Source: Synergistaceae bacterium
GTDB taxonomy: Bacteria > Synergistota > Synergistia > Synergistales > Aminobacteriaceae
Assembly (NCBI GenBank): GCA_031289165.1
Contig: JAITPZ010000126.1
Coordinates: 1-21,910, forward strand
DNA: 21,910 nucleotides
Direction of reading: 5' to 3'
Made by a program: the position numbers and the translations under genes
The notes under the pieces: generated by a model
Database searches by the model: none
What the model saw: only the letters and a program-made list of their open reading frames with translations
What the model was told of the DNA's origin: nothing
Part shown: positions 19,525 to 21,910 of the stretch, in pieces
Numbering within the stretch: position 1 is the first letter of the stretch
Layout of the letters: the number at the start of each line of letters is the position of its first letter

Positions 19525-21163
19525 TCTCCCTGTCCCGGGGAAGCTCCGCGACCCTGTCCTTCAGCTCGCCCAGCGGGATGTGACGAAATTTCCGCGGAGC
19601 TTTAGCGGATATCGATTTATTAGTTTTATTATTTTTATCGAACGAGAGTTTGCCGAAACGCTCCAGTTCCTTTTCGCCGCGCACGTCCAAAATGACGAAA
19701 TCATCGCCCCGCTCGGCCTTTGCCCTCAACTCCACGGGTGAATATCCCGGCATGAGTCCCTCCATTTTGTTGCGCAGGGCGTTGGCCGCGTGCGTGACGG
19801 GATCCAGCGCCGAGGAAAAGGGAGGCGCGTAAGCGAGGTCGACGTCGGCCAGGTGGTCGACGGTCAGCTTTCCCATGATCGCCGTGGCGATGACGTCCAA
19901 CCGCTTGTCGAGCCTTCCCGGCCCCGTCATCTGCGCACCGAGCACGCGTCGCGTCGACGCGTCCGCCACCAGGCGAATGAAAAAAGTGGCGACGCCCGGC
20001 ATAAAGCCCGGAAGATCGGGGTTGGAGGCGAGAACCTCCACAGGCGCAAAGCCCGCTTCTCTGGCGGCCTCGGAGGTCAGTCCGGTTTTGCCGACGCTCC
20101 AGTCGAAAACGCGGGCGATTGCCGTACCCTCCACGCCCGTAAAAGTCGATCCCGTAAAGGTTCCCCTCGCTCCGGGCCGGGCCAGGCCGGCGATGTGATC
20201 GGCGATCACGCGTCCATGCCGGTTGGCCGTGGATCCCATGGGCTGCCAGACGGGTTTTCCCGTCAGAATGTTGCGGCTTTCCACGCAGTCCCCGCCGGCG
20301 TAAATGTCGGGGTCGGAGGTCCGCATGAACCTGTCGACCCGAATGGCTCTCGTCCCAATTCTGAGCTTCGCGTCCCGGGCCAGCTCGATGTTGGGGCGAA
20401 CGCCCGCTGCGACGATGACGATATCCGCCTCGATCGCCCGTTTGTCGGTGACGACCTTCCGCGCCCTCTCCCCGCCCTCGAGCGCCGTGAGGCGCTCTCC
20501 TCCGTAAAAGGACACCCCGTTTTTCGCGAGCTGCGTCCGCAGCATCGTGCCGAACTCCGTGCCGACAAGGGCGGCCAGGGGATGAGGCAGAGCGTCGATC
20601 AGCGTCACGTCCAGTCCCCGCCCCCTGAGCGCCTCCGCCGTTTCGACGCCGACGAGACCGGCCCCGACGACGACGGCTTTTTTGGGTTTCTCCCGCTCCA
20701 GCGCCTCGCAGATAGCGATCGTGTCCCGCAGGGTCCAGAGGTTGAATACGTTGCCGAGTCCGCCCCGCGCTCCCATTCCCGGAACGTCGAGGCGTATCGG
20801 AGAGGCGCCCGTGGCGATGACGAGCTTGTCCCAGGGCAGAACCTTCGTCGTCCCATCGGCAACGACGCGCACCGCGACCTGCTTTTTCTTCCTGTCGATG
20901 GACGTGACCACGTGCCCCGTCAGGGCGTTCGTGAAGGCGTAGCGCTCGAAGTATTCCACGTCCCTTGCCGGCCCGAATCCCATGTGGGTCAGGCCGGTCC
21001 TGTCTCTCACCTCGCCCCCTATGTGAAAGGGGAAACCGCAGTTCGCGTAGCTGAGGTCGCTTCCCCGCTCCAGAAGGGTGATTTCCGCCTCGGGGCAGAC
21101 GCGCGACAGGCGCGCCGCCGTTTTCGCCCCGCAGGCCACTCCGCCGATAATGACGACTTTCAT
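19391..21163 (-). CDS. cdr: CoA-disulfide reductase / NADH-dependent FAD oxidoreductase with rhodanese domain
   Basis: A 590-residue flavoprotein that uses NAD(P)H to reduce CoA disulfide, CoA persulfide or polysulfide, probably in thiol or sulfur metabolism. It has an FAD-binding Rossmann start (IIGGVACGAKTAARLSR), redox Cys42 in LSYANCGFPFHIGG (single-cysteine class), LVIATGASP, an NAD-binding core VVVGAGLVGVETAEAL near 165, and an FAD signature DPDIYAGGDCVE near 290. The dimerisation domain ends around 455. A fused C-terminal rhodanese domain (about 470-585) has catalytic Cys551 in VVCRAGVRAWS. In this domain the usual GHIPGA turn is replaced by an Asn/Lys/Ser-rich insert (FDKNNKTNKSIS) that is locally A/T-rich. 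The ATG has AAGGA nine bases upstream. Close relatives include CoADR-Rhd persulfide reductases. Confidence 0.93.
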   Translation of the reverse strand: MKVVIIGGVACGAKTAARLSRVCPEAEITLLERGSDLSYANCGFPFHIGGEVRDRTGLTHMGFGPARDVEYFERYAFTNALTGHVVTSIDRKKKQVAVRVVADGTTKVLPWDKLVIATGASPIRLDVPGMGARGGLGNVFNLWTLRDTIAICEALEREKPKKAVVVGAGLVGVETAEALRGRGLDVTLIDALPHPLAALVGTEFGTMLRTQLAKNGVSFYGGERLTALEGGERARKVVTDKRAIEADIVIVAAGVRPNIELARDAKLRIGTRAIRVDRFMRTSDPDIYAGGDCVESRNILTGKPVWQPMGSTANRHGRVIADHIAGLARPGARGTFTGSTFTGVEGTAIARVFDWSVGKTGLTSEAAREAGFAPVEVLASNPDLPGFMPGVATFFIRLVADASTRRVLGAQMTGPGRLDKRLDVIATAIMGKLTVDHLADVDLAYAPPFSSALDPVTHAANALRNKMEGLMPGYSPVELRAKAERGDDFVILDVRGEKELERFGKLSFDKNNKTNKSISAKAPRKFRHIPLGELKDRVAELPRDREIIVVCRAGVRAWSACSMLRRCGYTKFAVLEGGMAAWPYEVVPHP

Positions 21164-21230
21164 TCGATCAGTCCTTCACAATCCGAAATAAAAAAACAAA
21201 CATCCAGCGCCGGCAACTGAAAAAAATCAT

Positions 21231-21243
21231 GGGGCTCCGCCCC
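21231..21243. repeat. GC-rich palindrome
   Basis: GGGGC, TCC centre, GCCCC, extended by T/A at the ends. It is the first of two tandem palindromes in the gap between the C_GCAxxG_C_C gene and the reductase gene, and of the same type as those at 3359 and 6334. Confidence 0.6.
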
Positions 21244-21252
21244 AAACCTCGT

Positions 21253-21271
21253 CAGGGGGCATAGCCCCCTG
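21253..21271. repeat. Perfect GC-rich palindrome
   Basis: CAGGGGGC, ATA centre, GCCCCCTG: an 8-bp perfect inverted repeat, nearly the same as the one overlapping dhaL at 3359-3377 (CAAGGGGC-TAT-GCCCCTTG). It sits about 10 bases after its tandem partner. Confidence 0.7.
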
Positions 21272-21295
21272 AACCCCAACAGTCAAAGCAATCTT

Positions 21296-21805
21296 TCAGA
21301 TCAAACCCTCTTCGTTCAGGATCCCGATGACCCAACGGGCGGAGTTCGCGCACACCGAGGTGCATTTGTCGTCGTGCCCGCCGTCTTTGATGAACTGCTG
21401 GAACTCCTCGGGGTTGTCGAGGTCATAGGCGCGCCCCAGCAGCTTCCTGTGGATGCCGTGACAGTCGGCGGAACCATAGGCTTCCTCGAAGGCCCGCACC
21501 AGCTTTTTGCTCATCGCGAGGCATGGCGGACGCTGCCCTGCGGAGTCGGGGAAATCGTCGTACGGGCGTCCCCTGAAACAGGAAAGAGCCATCACCCCGC
21601 CGACCAGAGCGCCGCATGCGTGTCCCGTGCGCCCCAGTCCGCCTGCCAGTCCCGTGGCGGCCTGAAAAACGTCGTCTCCGATATGCCCGAGGTTTTCCCT
21701 GATCGCCGCCAGAACGACCTGAGAACAACCCCCGTACTGCTGTTCATATTTCCACGCAAGCTCGCCCGCCTTATCGGCGGCATTTTTCAGCGCAACGCTT
21801 TCCAT
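21296..21805 (-). CDS. C_GCAxxG_C_C family redox protein
   Basis: A 169-residue protein with the family pattern of spaced cysteines: YGGCSQVVLAA near 24, GHACGALVGGVMALSCF near 61, then later PPCLAM, DCHGI and DKCTSVCANSA. This family occurs in anaerobes, often near redox or metal-handling genes, and its biochemical role is not settled; the cysteines suggest binding of a metal or iron-sulfur cluster. The ATG at 21805 is preceded by GAGG at workable spacing. It lies upstream of the CoA-disulfide reductase gene on the same strand, separated by a 130-base gap with two palindromes. A shared role in thiol or redox chemistry is only suggested by the neighbourhood. Confidence 0.9.
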   Translation of the reverse strand: MESVALKNAADKAGELAWKYEQQYGGCSQVVLAAIRENLGHIGDDVFQAATGLAGGLGRTGHACGALVGGVMALSCFRGRPYDDFPDSAGQRPPCLAMSKKLVRAFEEAYGSADCHGIHRKLLGRAYDLDNPEEFQQFIKDGGHDDKCTSVCANSARWVIGILNEEGLI

Positions 21806-21856
21806 AAAAAAAACCTCGTTTCATTTTTTGAATAATTACATCAGCCCTCGATCAAT

Positions 21857-21910
21857 TTACTGGGCCTTTTGAAGCTCGTCGGCGGGGAACGCCTTTTCTT
21901 TCTGCTTCTT
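21857..21910 (-). CDS. C-terminal end of an unidentified gene (cut by window)
   Basis: On the minus strand an open frame enters from the right edge and reads 17 residues (KKQKEKAFPADELQKAQ) to TAA at 21857. Codon choice looks like the neighbours. It lies about 50 bases upstream of the C_GCAxxG_C_C gene and could be in the same operon. Too little is visible to name it. Confidence 0.45.
   Translation of the reverse strand, partial: KKQKEKAFPADELQKAQ

Noticed and set aside
19790..21220. 476-codon open frame on the plus strand
   Set aside because: It is antisense to the CoA-disulfide reductase; composition is typical of a shadow frame.
1..21910. tRNA, rRNA, insertion sequence, integrase or attachment sites
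   Set aside because: None could be supported by eye; the phage-like repressor at 18328 stands without other phage genes.

Overview
This looks like a chromosomal segment from a Gram-negative-type (two-membrane) anaerobic bacterium of fairly high G+C. The mix fits Synergistota best: a TRAP-type solute receptor, a CoA-disulfide-reductase/rhodanese fusion, a C_GCAxxG_C_C redox protein, TolC, frequent GTG/TTG starts and short GC-rich palindromes between genes. That assignment is an inference from gene style, not from a marker gene. No tRNA, rRNA, insertion sequence, integrase or CRISPR array was seen.

Left end (1-3983, minus strand): a small-molecule uptake and catabolism block. It reads dhaL, then a gap with a terminator-like hairpin and palindromes, then dhaK - lsrF-like thiolase/aldolase - small VOC-fold protein in close succession, a second terminator, and finally a TRAP receptor gene running off the window. 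LsrF normally ends autoinducer-2 breakdown. Finding it with a dihydroxyacetone-kinase pair, a VOC protein and a TRAP receptor suggests a rewired pathway for a phosphorylated short-chain dicarbonyl or sugar. This is the most distinctive metabolic feature.

4000-6130: unrecognised genes. They are a plus-strand ORF ending in a strong hairpin, a two-helix membrane protein, and an acidic coiled protein. The stretch around 4020-4250 may hold a decayed 5' portion of the first.

6391-11572: an envelope-related stretch. A CpxR/CpxA-like two-component pair (4-base overlap, probable non-canonical start on cpxR) is followed by a highly folded 82-nt element and a terminator. Then come a convergent cold-shock gene with a near-consensus promoter, a TolC-type outer-membrane channel, and an exported lytic transglycosylase.

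11642-15764: a GNAT-like protein, the HSP90 chaperone htpG with a hairpin in its leader, a small hypothetical protein apparently starting at AUA/AUC, and a Sel1-repeat protein.

15798-18160 (minus): a Na+/phosphate cotransporter with a PhoU-like tail, translationally coupled to a separate PhoU protein. Upstream lies a LexA/CI-type self-cleaving repressor. It is divergent from a strong promoter covered by an inverted-repeat operator that drives a small one-helix membrane protein, resembling a repressor-controlled or SOS-controlled small-protein module.

19391-21910 (minus): CoA-disulfide reductase with a fused rhodanese domain, two palindromic repeats, a C_GCAxxG_C_C protein, and the last 17 codons of another gene.
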